Positions 6,059-12,049 of a stretch of 12,096 bases of DNA are shown here, piece after piece. Source of the DNA: JAKZSU01 sp047517485 (lineage in GTDB: Bacteria > Pseudomonadota > Alphaproteobacteria > UBA7887). The stretch's first letter is position 1; each line of letters starts with the position of its first letter. The translations under genes were made by a program, and so were the position numbers. Where the stretch lies: NCBI GenBank assembly GCA_047517485.1, contig JAKZSU010000206.1:1-12096 (forward strand). Direction: 5' to 3'. Below the pieces are notes generated by a model. The model did no database searches. It saw nothing but the letters and a program-made list of their open reading frames with translations, and was not told the origin of the DNA.

Positions 6059-6706
6059 TTAGAATTTGCCGAACTTGAGGTAGGCGTCCTTGGGATCGAC
6101 CCCGTCGAGGATCGCCGCGCGGACCTTGTCCTCGGACGCGACCGAGGCCTCCGCCTTGGCGATCACTTCCTCGGCGCGATCCTCGGGCACGATCACCGCG
6201 CCGTCGCGATCGGCGATGACGTAGTCGCCGGTGGCGATGTCGATGCCGCCGATGCGCACCGTGGTGCCCATTTCGTCGACCCGCCAGCGCCCGGCGATAT
6301 CGGCCGGGGTGGCGAATTTGCAGTAGACCGGGAAGCCGAGTTTAAGAATGAAGTCGATGTCGCGGCAGCCGCCGTCGGCGATGTAGCCCTTGACCCCGCG
6401 GAACTTGAGGGTCTCGGCCGAGAGCTCGCCCATCAGCGCGATGTCGTTGTCGTTGGGCTGGCAGATCACCACGTAATCGGCTGGCGCGGCGGAGAGGAAC
6501 TCGGTCCATTTGAGCAGCGACTCGTCGCGGCTGATTGACGGGGTGCGGACGCCGCTCAAGGTCCACACCCGGCCGGCGAGCACCGGGCCCGCCTCGAGCG
6601 CCTGGATCGCCGGCGGCAGTGCCTGGCCGGCGAGCCCGATCTCGCTCAAGGTGTCGTAGACGATGCCGGTATAGAGTCGTTCGAGCCGGACGGAAAGATC
6701 GGTCAT
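6059..6706 (-). CDS. RraA-family protein, probable HMG/oxaloacetate-type aldolase
   Basis: A 215-residue member of the RraA / 4-hydroxy-4-methyl-2-oxoglutarate (HMG) aldolase family. GELSAETLKFRGVKG at about 93-107 leads into DGGCRD (111-116), with R115 and D116 at the positions used to bind pyruvate and the divalent metal in HMG aldolases. Retention of these favours an aldolase or decarboxylase over the RNase E-regulating role of E. coli RraA, which is a different use of the fold. The start at 6706 is chosen because the upstream lipoprotein gene ends there as TGATG (stop and start share one base), suggesting translational coupling, and because residues before it would be Arg-rich and unlike the family. 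Downstream comes the SDR. The substrate (a 4-hydroxy-2-oxo acid) is inferred. Confidence 0.85.
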   Translation of the reverse strand: MTDLSVRLERLYTGIVYDTLSEIGLAGQALPPAIQALEAGPVLAGRVWTLSGVRTPSISRDESLLKWTEFLSAAPADYVVICQPNDNDIALMGELSAETLKFRGVKGYIADGGCRDIDFILKLGFPVYCKFATPADIAGRWRVDEMGTTVRIGGIDIATGDYVIADRDGAVIVPEDRAEEVIAKAEASVASEDKVRAAILDGVDPKDAYLKFGKF

Positions 6707-6888
6707 CAATCGCCGCCGCCGGTGGGGATGACGCATTTGTTGGCCACCGGATCGAAGTCGCCGGGACACAGAATCTTAATCGGATTGTAGTCGTCGCGGT
6801 AGGCCTGACACGCCGTGAGCGCACCGACGAGAAGCAGGGCACCGACCGCGGGGACGGCGGTTTGGAGGAGATATACCATGGCCGCCAC
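6706..6888 (-). CDS. Small putative lipoprotein, 60 aa
   Basis: Unrecognised family. The frame begins with a GTG (complement of 6886-6888) overlapping the mmcB stop as TAGTG; an ATG three codons later (6879) is an alternative. A hydrophobic stretch ending LLLVGALTAC (lipobox L-T-A-C27) predicts a signal-peptidase-II lipoprotein, although the n-region lacks the usual lysine or arginine. The mature part is only about 34 residues and has two more cysteines, in KILCPGDFDP and NKCVIP, ten residues apart, suitable for a disulfide in the periplasm. No Shine-Dalgarno is visible at either start, so translation by coupling from mmcB is likely. It ends in TGATG with the RraA-like gene. Judged real because of the lipobox and the exact fit between two genes. 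Confidence 0.6.
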   Translation of the reverse strand: MAAMVYLLQTAVPAVGALLLVGALTACQAYRDDYNPIKILCPGDFDPVANKCVIPTGGGD

Positions 6889-7448
6889 TATAGAACGGAT
6901 TCGGTGAGACGGAACAGGCGCGAGCTCGCGGTATGTGCGAAAAGCAGGGTCTGGCGGTGGCGCGCCTGGGTCGCCATCGGCGTATCCGGGCTGGTGCGCG
7001 CGACCTCGCCGCCAAAATGGTCGGCGATGATGATGCCGGTCTCGTCGGGTAGCGATTTACGCGGGAAATCGGGCGCCACCGCGAAATAGAACCAATCGCA
7101 GAACGCCAGATATTCGGGCCATTTTTCGTCGGCCCTGAAATCGGCGAGGCTCGATTTGACCTCGACGATGGCGAACCGGCCGCGGCCGTCGAGACCGATC
7201 ACGTCGACGCGGCGCCCGGTGGTGAGTTTCATTTCGGTGAGCGTGCGGAAGCCGAGGTTCTGCAACAACCGCTCGGCACCACGGGTGATGTCGGCGGTGA
7301 CGGGAAAGTCGGCGAGCCCCGGCGGGCGCGGCGGCGATACGCGACTGCCCGGGACCGGCCGGCGCGGCCGAAGCTTGGTAGTCCGGCCCGGCTCGGCGGT
7401 GGGTCTCAGAAAGGGGAGAGAATGCTGCATGCGCCCATGCTCAACCAT
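6888..7448 (-). CDS. mmcB: MmcB-family DNA repair protein (putative endonuclease)
   Basis: A 186-residue protein resembling Caulobacter MmcB, an SOS/damage-linked protein with a PD-(D/E)xK nuclease-like fold. Visible motif: D82 (RRVDVIGLDG) and E96-V-K98 (IVEVKSS), followed by the family hallmark DFRADEKWPEYLAFCDWFYFA. The conserved domain starts near residue 50; the first 45 residues are rich in Arg and Pro and extend beyond the usual family start. There is no good Shine-Dalgarno before the ATG at 7448, and an internal ATG (residue 7, 7430) is possible. The stop overlaps the GTG of the lipoprotein gene. It lies 31 nt downstream of the CoxIV-like gene on the same strand. No link to the metabolic genes downstream is obvious. 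Confidence 0.85.
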   Translation of the reverse strand: MVEHGRMQHSLPFLRPTAEPGRTTKLRPRRPVPGSRVSPPRPPGLADFPVTADITRGAERLLQNLGFRTLTEMKLTTGRRVDVIGLDGRGRFAIVEVKSSLADFRADEKWPEYLAFCDWFYFAVAPDFPRKSLPDETGIIIADHFGGEVARTSPDTPMATQARHRQTLLFAHTASSRLFRLTESVL

Positions 7449-7479
7449 GTGAGGCTACCCAAACAGGCGCGCGGCGCGG

Positions 7480-7608
7480 CTAAACCAGCAACACCGCCAT
7501 GAGGGCCAGCACGAAAATTATCCCGACCCCGACGTACACCATGTATTTCATGAATCCGCCGTAGGTGATCCGGTGCTCGTCGAGATAGCGCTGCTCGTCG
7601 TAGCTCAT
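7480..7608 (-). CDS. aa3-type cytochrome c oxidase subunit IV (small bacterial form), 42 aa
   Basis: A single-span membrane protein of 42 residues. The N-terminal part MSYDEQRYLDEHRITYGGF is hydrophilic and carries the H-x-x-T-Y-x-G-F signature of the short proteobacterial oxidase subunit IV; residues 22-42 form one hydrophobic helix (VYVGVGIIFVLALMAVLLV). In this family the protein sits at the edge of the aa3 oxidase and is dispensable or accessory. The start at 7608 is chosen because AAGGA lies upstream; a longer in-frame start at 7722 would read through a low-complexity repeat. No other oxidase genes are near, so the subunit is an orphan. A possible promoter lies at 7650-7678. Confidence 0.8.
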   Translation of the reverse strand: MSYDEQRYLDEHRITYGGFMKYMVYVGVGIIFVLALMAVLLV

Positions 7609-7649
7609 TGGCGTGTCCTTGCTAAGCGTTGCACCGAAAAGGGGGGAGA

Positions 7650-7678
7650 TTGATAGCGGAGGTTGCGGGTTGGCACAA
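7650..7678 (-). promoter_or_regulatory. Possible promoter of the CoxIV-like gene
   Basis: On the minus strand TTGTGC (complement of 7673-7678) is followed after exactly 17 bp by TATCAA (complement of 7650-7655), about 40 nt before the start codon. The match is three of six and four of six to the sigma70 boxes. Candidate only. Confidence 0.3.
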
Positions 7679-7684
7679 GGCCAG

Positions 7685-7719
7685 AGAACAGAGGTCAGAG
7701 AACAGAAGTCAGAAGTCGG
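7685..7719. repeat. Five tandem 7-bp units in the sprA-like/coxIV gap
   Basis: AGAACAG, AGGTCAG, AGAACAG, AAGTCAG and AAGTCGG follow one another without a break, alternating two unit types. The run lies between the stop of the SprA-like gene (7729) and the CoxIV promoter candidate. I have an impression that similar heptamer runs occur in other high-GC proteobacterial intergenic regions; that is memory, not a search. No hairpin or coding role is visible. Confidence 0.7.
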
Positions 7720-7728
7720 CATTCCAGA

Positions 7729-8397
7729 CTATACCGTGAATGAGAAGCCTGGTTGTTCGGCCTCGGCTTGGCCTGGGAGGATGATTTCCATGGCCTTGTC
7801 GGCGTCTGCGGTGCGTTGGGCCGCGAGTTGGGATTGGGCTTCTAGGATGGCGGCGGTCGCCGAGGCGGCTATGGCGCGGTCGGGGCCGGATGGGCTTGCC
7901 GGCGCGAGCGCGGCGCGTTTGACCTGGGTCAGCTTGGCGATGGTTGCGCGGGGGTCGCCGTCGACCGGCGCGGCATCGATCGGTACTTCGCCGGCGACCG
8001 CGTAGCGCTTGCCGTCGGGACCGCGCGCATAGGTGAGACTGACCGCGCCGGCATAGGCGCCGCCGGCTGCCTTGTGGGCGCGTTCATGGGCGCGAACCTC
8101 GCCGTCGCGGGCGCGCATTTTCGCCGCTTCGCGACGGTCCTCGTCGGTCACGGTCGCGGGTTTTTCTTCGTCCTGCGCGGTGGTCGATTCCTGCGCCGCG
8201 ACGGCCGCGGCGCCGTCGAGCAAACCGGCGCGGGACAGTCCGGTTGCGCTCGGCCGGGCATCGACACCCGCCGGCGCGCGCGGCGCCGACTCCGATTGTC
8301 CCGGGCGCGACGATTGGTCGTTGCCGGCCCGATGCGGTGCGCTCGGTGTTGCCGGCCCAATCGCGGGCGCGGCGGCTAAGGCGGCTAGTCCGGTCAT
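7729..8397 (-). CDS. SprA-related putative metalloprotease (CJM1_0395-type)
   Basis: A 222-residue protein. Residues 1-80 are Ala/Pro/Ser-rich and probably disordered, without a clear signal peptide. The conserved part starts near 85: KMRARDGEVRAHERAHKAAGG includes H104-E-R-A-H108, an HExxH zinc-protease signature, followed by YARGPDGKRYAVAGEVPID and LAPASPSGPDRAIAA, all hallmarks of this family. Biochemical function is, to my knowledge, not established; protease activity is inferred from the HExxH alone. Monocistronic: 95 nt upstream separates it from maiA, and 120 nt downstream holds the heptamer repeats. Start taken at the ATG at 8397, with only a weak GGA ahead of it. Confidence 0.8.
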   Translation of the reverse strand: MTGLAALAAAPAIGPATPSAPHRAGNDQSSRPGQSESAPRAPAGVDARPSATGLSRAGLLDGAAAVAAQESTTAQDEEKPATVTDEDRREAAKMRARDGEVRAHERAHKAAGGAYAGAVSLTYARGPDGKRYAVAGEVPIDAAPVDGDPRATIAKLTQVKRAALAPASPSGPDRAIAASATAAILEAQSQLAAQRTADADKAMEIILPGQAEAEQPGFSFTV

Positions 8398-8493
8398 TTA
8401 TCCATCAAATAATGTATGCGCTGGGCTCAAATTCGTGCCCATCACCCGATAGGAAATATGGCGCGAACGGCCGCGCGGGCAAGCTGTTGCGAG

Positions 8494-9138
8494 TTACTCG
8501 GCGTCGGGTTGGTTTTGTGGCGCGGCGTCGATAAACGCCGGCAGCGCCACGCACGCCGCGTCGATTCTGACCAGTTCGGGGCATTGGGTCAGATCGCAGT
8601 CGAAGCGCCGCGCGTTGGCGATTTGCGGCACCAGGCAGAGATCGGCGGTGCCCGGCGCGTCGCCATGACAGAAGGCGCCGGTCATCGGGTGTCCGGCGAC
8701 CAGGGCCTCGACCGCGGCGAGCCCGCTCTCGACCCAGTGGCGGTACCAGGCGGCGCGGGCCTCGTCGCTTTGCCCGAGCGCGCCGCTGACGTAGGTGAGG
8801 ACGCGCAAATTGTTGAGCGGGTGAATGTCGCAGGCGATGGCGAGCGCGAGCGCGCGGACCCGGGCGCGTTCGATCGCATCGTTGGGCAGCAGCGCCGGCT
8901 CGGGGTGGGTCTCCTCGAGGTATTCGAGGATCGCCAGCGATTGCGTCAGTACCGCGCCGCCGTCCTCGAACGCCGGCACCAGACCTTGCGGGTTGAGCGC
9001 GAGAAATTCGGCGCCAAATTGTTCGCCGCCGTCGCGGAGCAGGTGCACCGCGGCGGAGTCGTAGGCGAGGCCCTTGAGGTTGAGCGCGATACGGACGCGA
9101 TACGCCGCCGACGAGCGGAAATAGCCGTAGAGTTTCAT
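8494..9138 (-). CDS. maiA: Maleylacetoacetate isomerase (zeta-class GST)
   Basis: A 214-residue cytosolic glutathione-dependent isomerase converting maleylacetoacetate to fumarylacetoacetate, a step of tyrosine/homogentisate breakdown. The N-terminal thioredoxin-like domain has RSSAAYRVRIAL at 8-19: S9/S10 are kept, while the cysteine of the zeta 'SSCS' motif is Ala, as in many bacterial homologues. GLVPAFED supplies the cis-proline and QSLAILEYLEE the glutathione-binding serine. The C-terminal helical domain contains CDIHPLNNLRVL, typical of the family. Its ATG overlaps the fahA stop by four bases (ATGA), so translation is probably coupled. Last gene of the operon; no convincing terminator follows. 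Confidence 0.93.
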   Translation of the reverse strand: MKLYGYFRSSAAYRVRIALNLKGLAYDSAAVHLLRDGGEQFGAEFLALNPQGLVPAFEDGGAVLTQSLAILEYLEETHPEPALLPNDAIERARVRALALAIACDIHPLNNLRVLTYVSGALGQSDEARAAWYRHWVESGLAAVEALVAGHPMTGAFCHGDAPGTADLCLVPQIANARRFDCDLTQCPELVRIDAACVALPAFIDAAPQNQPDAE

Positions 9139-10115
9139 GCTTGCACGACGTGGTGATCGATCGCGCCGAAAATGCTTTTGCCCGCTGCGTCGTTCATCTC
9201 GATGCGGACGCGGTCGCCGAACTTCATGAACGGAGTGGTGGGCTCGCCGGTCTCGATCTTTTCGATGGTGCGGATCTCGGCGATGCACGACCAGCCGACC
9301 GCGCGATCGCGATTGCTGATGGTGCCCGATCCGACGATGGCGCCGGCGCCGAGGACGCGGGTGTGCGCGGCGTGGGCGACCAGTTCGCCGAAGCCGAACT
9401 GCATGTCGGTGCCGGCATTGGCGCGGCCGACCTGGACGCCGTTGTGTTCGACCAGCAGGGGAAGGTGAAGCTTGGCGTCGCGCCACGCGGTCCCAAGTTC
9501 GTCCGGGGTGACCGCCACCGGCGAGAACGCGGTCGCCGGTTTGCCGTGGAAGAAGCCGAAGCCCTTGGCGAGTTCGGCGGGGATCAGTGCGCGCAAACTC
9601 ACATCGTTGACCAGCATCACCAACTTGATGTGATCGCGCGCGGCCTCGGCGCCGACCCCCATCGCCACGTCGTCGGTGATCACCGCGACTTCGCCCTCCA
9701 TATCGATGCCGGAGGATTCGCTGGCGACGACGATGTCTTCGCGCGGGCCGATGAAGGCATCGGAGCCGCCTTGATACATCAGCGGATCCTCGAGGAAGCT
9801 CGGCGGCATCTCGGCGCCGCGCGCCTTGCGGACCAGTTCGACATGATTGAGGTAGGCGCTGCCATCGGCCCACTGATAGGCGCGCGGCAGCGGCGAGGCG
9901 AGGGCGGCGGTCTCCAGCGCGAAGGCTTCGTCGACGCTGGCGGCGTCGAGGGCGTCCGATACCGTCGCCAATCGCGGCGCGATCACCCGCCACGACTCGA
10001 GCGCGGCTTGCAGAGTTCCCGCGATTTCCGGGACACGAACCGCGCGCGCGAGGTCGCGCGAGACGACAATCAAGGTGCCGTCGCGGCCGCCGTCCGTGAG
10101 AGAGCCGAGTTTCAT
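9135..10115 (-). CDS. fahA: Fumarylacetoacetate hydrolase family protein (fumarylacetoacetase)
   Basis: A 326-residue metal-dependent C-C hydrolase splitting fumarylacetoacetate into fumarate and acetoacetate. The segment MEGEVAVI (E140, E142) and VNDVSLR (D171) give the acidic metal ligands of the FAH fold. FHGKPATAFSPVAVTPDELG and VGSGTISN are the other conserved blocks. It is the shorter bacterial form, not the ~420-residue eukaryotic type, and the AYQWADGSAYLNHVELVRKA segment is typical of it. The start at 10115 overlaps the hmgA stop by one base (TAATG); the upstream in-frame alternative would add 14 Arg-rich residues. Operon context between hmgA and maiA makes fumarylacetoacetase much more likely than another FAH-fold hydrolase. 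Confidence 0.92.
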   Translation of the reverse strand: MKLGSLTDGGRDGTLIVVSRDLARAVRVPEIAGTLQAALESWRVIAPRLATVSDALDAASVDEAFALETAALASPLPRAYQWADGSAYLNHVELVRKARGAEMPPSFLEDPLMYQGGSDAFIGPREDIVVASESSGIDMEGEVAVITDDVAMGVGAEAARDHIKLVMLVNDVSLRALIPAELAKGFGFFHGKPATAFSPVAVTPDELGTAWRDAKLHLPLLVEHNGVQVGRANAGTDMQFGFGELVAHAAHTRVLGAGAIVGSGTISNRDRAVGWSCIAEIRTIEKIETGEPTTPFMKFGDRVRIEMNDAAGKSIFGAIDHHVVQA

Positions 10116-11266
10116 TATTCGGCGGCTTCGCGGGTGCCGGCATCGGTGGTCTGCCACGAGCGGACATAGTCCGGGTTCTCGACGCCGGCGGGCAGCGCGC
10201 CGACCTCCAGCGCATCGCGGGTGTCGATCATCACCGCGACCTCGTCGGTCGCCGGCTTGGCCTGGACAAAAGCGTGTTTGAGCGCCTTGGGATGCGGGCC
10301 GTGGGTGAAGCCCGAGGGGTGGAAGGTCATCATGCCGCGGTCGATGTTGTCGCGACTGAAGAAGTTGCCCTGGTGATAGAACAGCACCTCGTCAAAGTCG
10401 TCGTTGGCGTGGAAGAACGGCACCTTGAGCGCGCCGGGATCGCTTTCGAAGGGACGCGGCACAAAGGTGCAGATGACGAACCGGTTGGCGAGCCAAGTGG
10501 TATGCGCCGACGGCGGCAAATGCGCGCGGTGGCTCATGAGGGGTCGGATATCGCGCCAATTGAGCCGGACCGGCGCGAGATCGCCGTGCCAGCCGACCGC
10601 GTCGAGCGGATTGTAGGGATAGGTCGCGACCGAGATTTCGTTGCGCTTCTTGATCTCGATCGGCCATTCGGCCTCGTCCTGCTGATCGCGGAATGCCTCG
10701 TCGATATGCGGGGTCTCCAAGATCGCCGGATCGAAGATAGCGTGGCGGCCGACCGGCCCCTTGTCGGGCAGGCGATAGCCGTCGTTGGTCGCTTCGATCA
10801 TCAAGACTTCGGCGGCGCCGTCGAACGCGGTGCGCCACATGGTGCCGCGCGGCAGGACGACATAATCGCCCTCGCCGATCTCGAGGTGGCCGTAATCGCA
10901 GTACAGGTGACCGGCCCCCTGATGGATGAACAGCACGTCGTCGCCGTCGGCATTGCGGGCAAGCGCCGGCATCGCGCCTCGAGTGCGCCAAAAGCGGATT
11001 CGGGTTTGCGAATTGACCAGCACGTCCTGGGCGGCCCACGGGCTGTCGGTGGTGGCGTCGATCCGGTTGAGATCGAACAGGCGCGGACGCAACGGGCCCT
11101 CGAAATTGGACCATCCGGTGGGCGGATGGCGATGCAGCATCTGCGTCGCCGGGCCAAAAAAGCCCTCGCGACCGAGTTCGCGCTCGAAGGTGCCCTCGGG
11201 CAAATCGCAATGCGCTTGGCGCGGCGGCGTGCCTTCCGCGCGCATGATTTGGATACCCTGCTTCAT
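10115..11266 (-). CDS. hmgA: Homogentisate 1,2-dioxygenase
   Basis: A 383-residue Fe(II) ring-cleaving dioxygenase forming maleylacetoacetate from homogentisate. The N-terminal part has the family block REGFFGPATQMLHRHPPTGW (33-52) and a cupin region with FIHQGAGHLYCDYG. The probable iron site is H286 (PFFHAND), E293 (DEVLFY) and H322 (THGPHP); the assignment is by motif, not alignment. It is shorter than the ~430-445-residue Pseudomonas and human enzymes, as in a known bacterial subgroup. AGAGGA lies about 10 nt before the ATG. First gene of the hmgA-fahA-maiA operon, divergent from a MarR gene across 121 bp containing a palindrome. No hppD gene is in the window. Confidence 0.92.
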   Translation of the reverse strand: MKQGIQIMRAEGTPPRQAHCDLPEGTFERELGREGFFGPATQMLHRHPPTGWSNFEGPLRPRLFDLNRIDATTDSPWAAQDVLVNSQTRIRFWRTRGAMPALARNADGDDVLFIHQGAGHLYCDYGHLEIGEGDYVVLPRGTMWRTAFDGAAEVLMIEATNDGYRLPDKGPVGRHAIFDPAILETPHIDEAFRDQQDEAEWPIEIKKRNEISVATYPYNPLDAVGWHGDLAPVRLNWRDIRPLMSHRAHLPPSAHTTWLANRFVICTFVPRPFESDPGALKVPFFHANDDFDEVLFYHQGNFFSRDNIDRGMMTFHPSGFTHGPHPKALKHAFVQAKPATDEVAVMIDTRDALEVGALPAGVENPDYVRSWQTTDAGTREAAE

Positions 11267-11332
11267 GACGGCCTGTCCTCTCGTTCGCCCGGTGATCGGC
11301 AGCGGGCGCTTGGTATTACCGGTGTGCGAAAT

Positions 11333-11352
11333 TTAGTTTAGATTGAAACTAA
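11333..11352. promoter_or_regulatory. Palindromic operator candidate between hmgA and the MarR gene
   Basis: TTAGTTT (11333-11339) and AAACTAA (11346-11352) are perfect 7-bp inverted arms around AGATTG, a size suited to a MarR dimer. On the minus strand TTGGGT, 17 bp, TAAACT (reading towards hmgA) overlaps the palindrome, so a bound repressor would block hmgA; the site is also 36 bp before the MarR start, allowing autoregulation. The palindrome is seen; binding is inferred. Confidence 0.6.
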
Positions 11353-11387
11353 TTCCTACCCAAGACTACTGAAATGGTATCCGCTCG

Positions 11388-11891
11388 ATGACGCGAAATA
11401 ACAAACCCTCTCCGTTGCCCGGCGACAGCGTTGCCGATTTGGCCGCGGCGCCCTTGGTGCTCGAGCACTTCATTCCGTATCGATTTTCGATTTTGGCGAA
11501 ACGGTTGTCGGATACTTTCGCGCGCGAATACGCCGACCGCTTCGACCTGACGATTCCGCAATGGCGGGTGATGGCGGTGTTGGGGCCCGACGGGGAGATG
11601 CCGGCCACCGGCGTTTGCGAGCGAACGCTGATGGACAAGGTGACGGTCAGTCGCGCGGTGGCGCGGTTGGTGGCGAGCGGTCGCGTGCGGCGGCGAATTG
11701 ACAAGACCGACCGTCGCAGCAGTTTGCTTCGGCTGACGGCGAAGGGACGCGCGACCTATGCCAAGATCGTCCCGCTGGCGCGCGGGTACGAGGCGCGCCT
11801 GCTGGCCGGATTATCGCCGCGAGACCGGGCCCTGCTCGATCGATTGCTGCTGCGCATGACGGCGGGTATCGACAGTCTGGATGGCGGGTGA
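11388..11891 (+). CDS. MarR-family transcriptional regulator, probably of the hmg operon
   Basis: A 167-residue DNA-binding protein. Helices at about 25-60 (FIPYRFSILAKRLSDTFAREY) belong to the dimer interface. The winged helix-turn-helix runs from IPQWRVMAVLG through MDKVTVSRAVARLVASG (recognition helix) to the wing RRRIDKTDRRSSLLRLTAKG with the signature DRR. No Shine-Dalgarno is visible before the ATG at 11388, perhaps a leaderless or poorly translated gene; the first 20 residues are variable. MarR proteins usually repress a divergent operon and release DNA on binding an aromatic acid, so homogentisate or a related compound is the natural ligand candidate. The family is clear; target and ligand are inferred from the divergent position and the palindrome. 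Confidence 0.9.
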   Translation: MTRNNKPSPLPGDSVADLAAAPLVLEHFIPYRFSILAKRLSDTFAREYADRFDLTIPQWRVMAVLGPDGEMPATGVCERTLMDKVTVSRAVARLVASGRVRRRIDKTDRRSSLLRLTAKGRATYAKIVPLARGYEARLLAGLSPRDRALLDRLLLRMTAGIDSLDGG

Positions 11892-11935
11892 AGGCGACGA
11901 ACATTTCAATCGACGTCATGCTGTCGATAACAAAC

Positions 11936-11974
11936 TGAGTTGACCGCTTTATGTCCCATATGAATTGACCGCTT
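11936..11974. repeat. Pair of 14-bp direct repeats
   Basis: TGAGTTGACCGCTT (11936-11949) and TGAATTGACCGCTT (11961-11974) differ at one base and are spaced 25 bp apart. Both are preceded by a TGT-starting stretch. Possible transposase-binding repeats of an insertion-sequence end, or binding sites of another protein. Confidence 0.75.
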
Positions 11975-11989
11975 CTGTTGTGGTGGTTT

Positions 11990-12049
11990 GGCCTGTGGAT
12001 AAGTGGTCAGGTCGGCTGCTTTGCCGAGCTGTCCACTTATCCACAGGCC
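11990..12049. repeat. 60-bp near-perfect inverted repeat with two DnaA-box sequences
   Basis: GGCCTGTGGATAAGTGG (11990-12006) and its exact reverse complement (12033-12049) form a 17-bp stem. Further inside, CAG/CTG and TCGGC/GCCGA pair after single mismatches, leaving a 6-base loop: 25 of 27 positions pair. Each outer arm contains TGTGGATAA or TTATCCACA (11994-12002, 12037-12045), the consensus DnaA box. It could be a strong bidirectional terminator or RNA hairpin, an element-end structure, or a DnaA-binding site; there is no T-run. Confidence 0.75.

Noticed and set aside
6861..6907. Plus-strand GGAGATATACCATGG, identical to the ribosome-binding site/start region of common expression vectors
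   Set aside because: The following frame stops after nine codons (MAATIERIR), the flanks are ordinary genomic sequence, and the bases encode the lipoprotein signal peptide on the other strand. Judged a coincidence, not vector contamination.
8461..8476. GCGCG-AACGGC-CGCGC hairpin after maiA as a terminator
   Set aside because: Stem of only 5 bp in GC-rich DNA and no T-run in either direction; such hairpins are expected by chance.
8416..11341. Long plus-strand frames opposite maiA, fahA and hmgA (8416-9156, 9141-10169, 10274-11341)
   Set aside because: Their reading frames are complements of strongly conserved enzymes; their composition is biased and shows no motifs.
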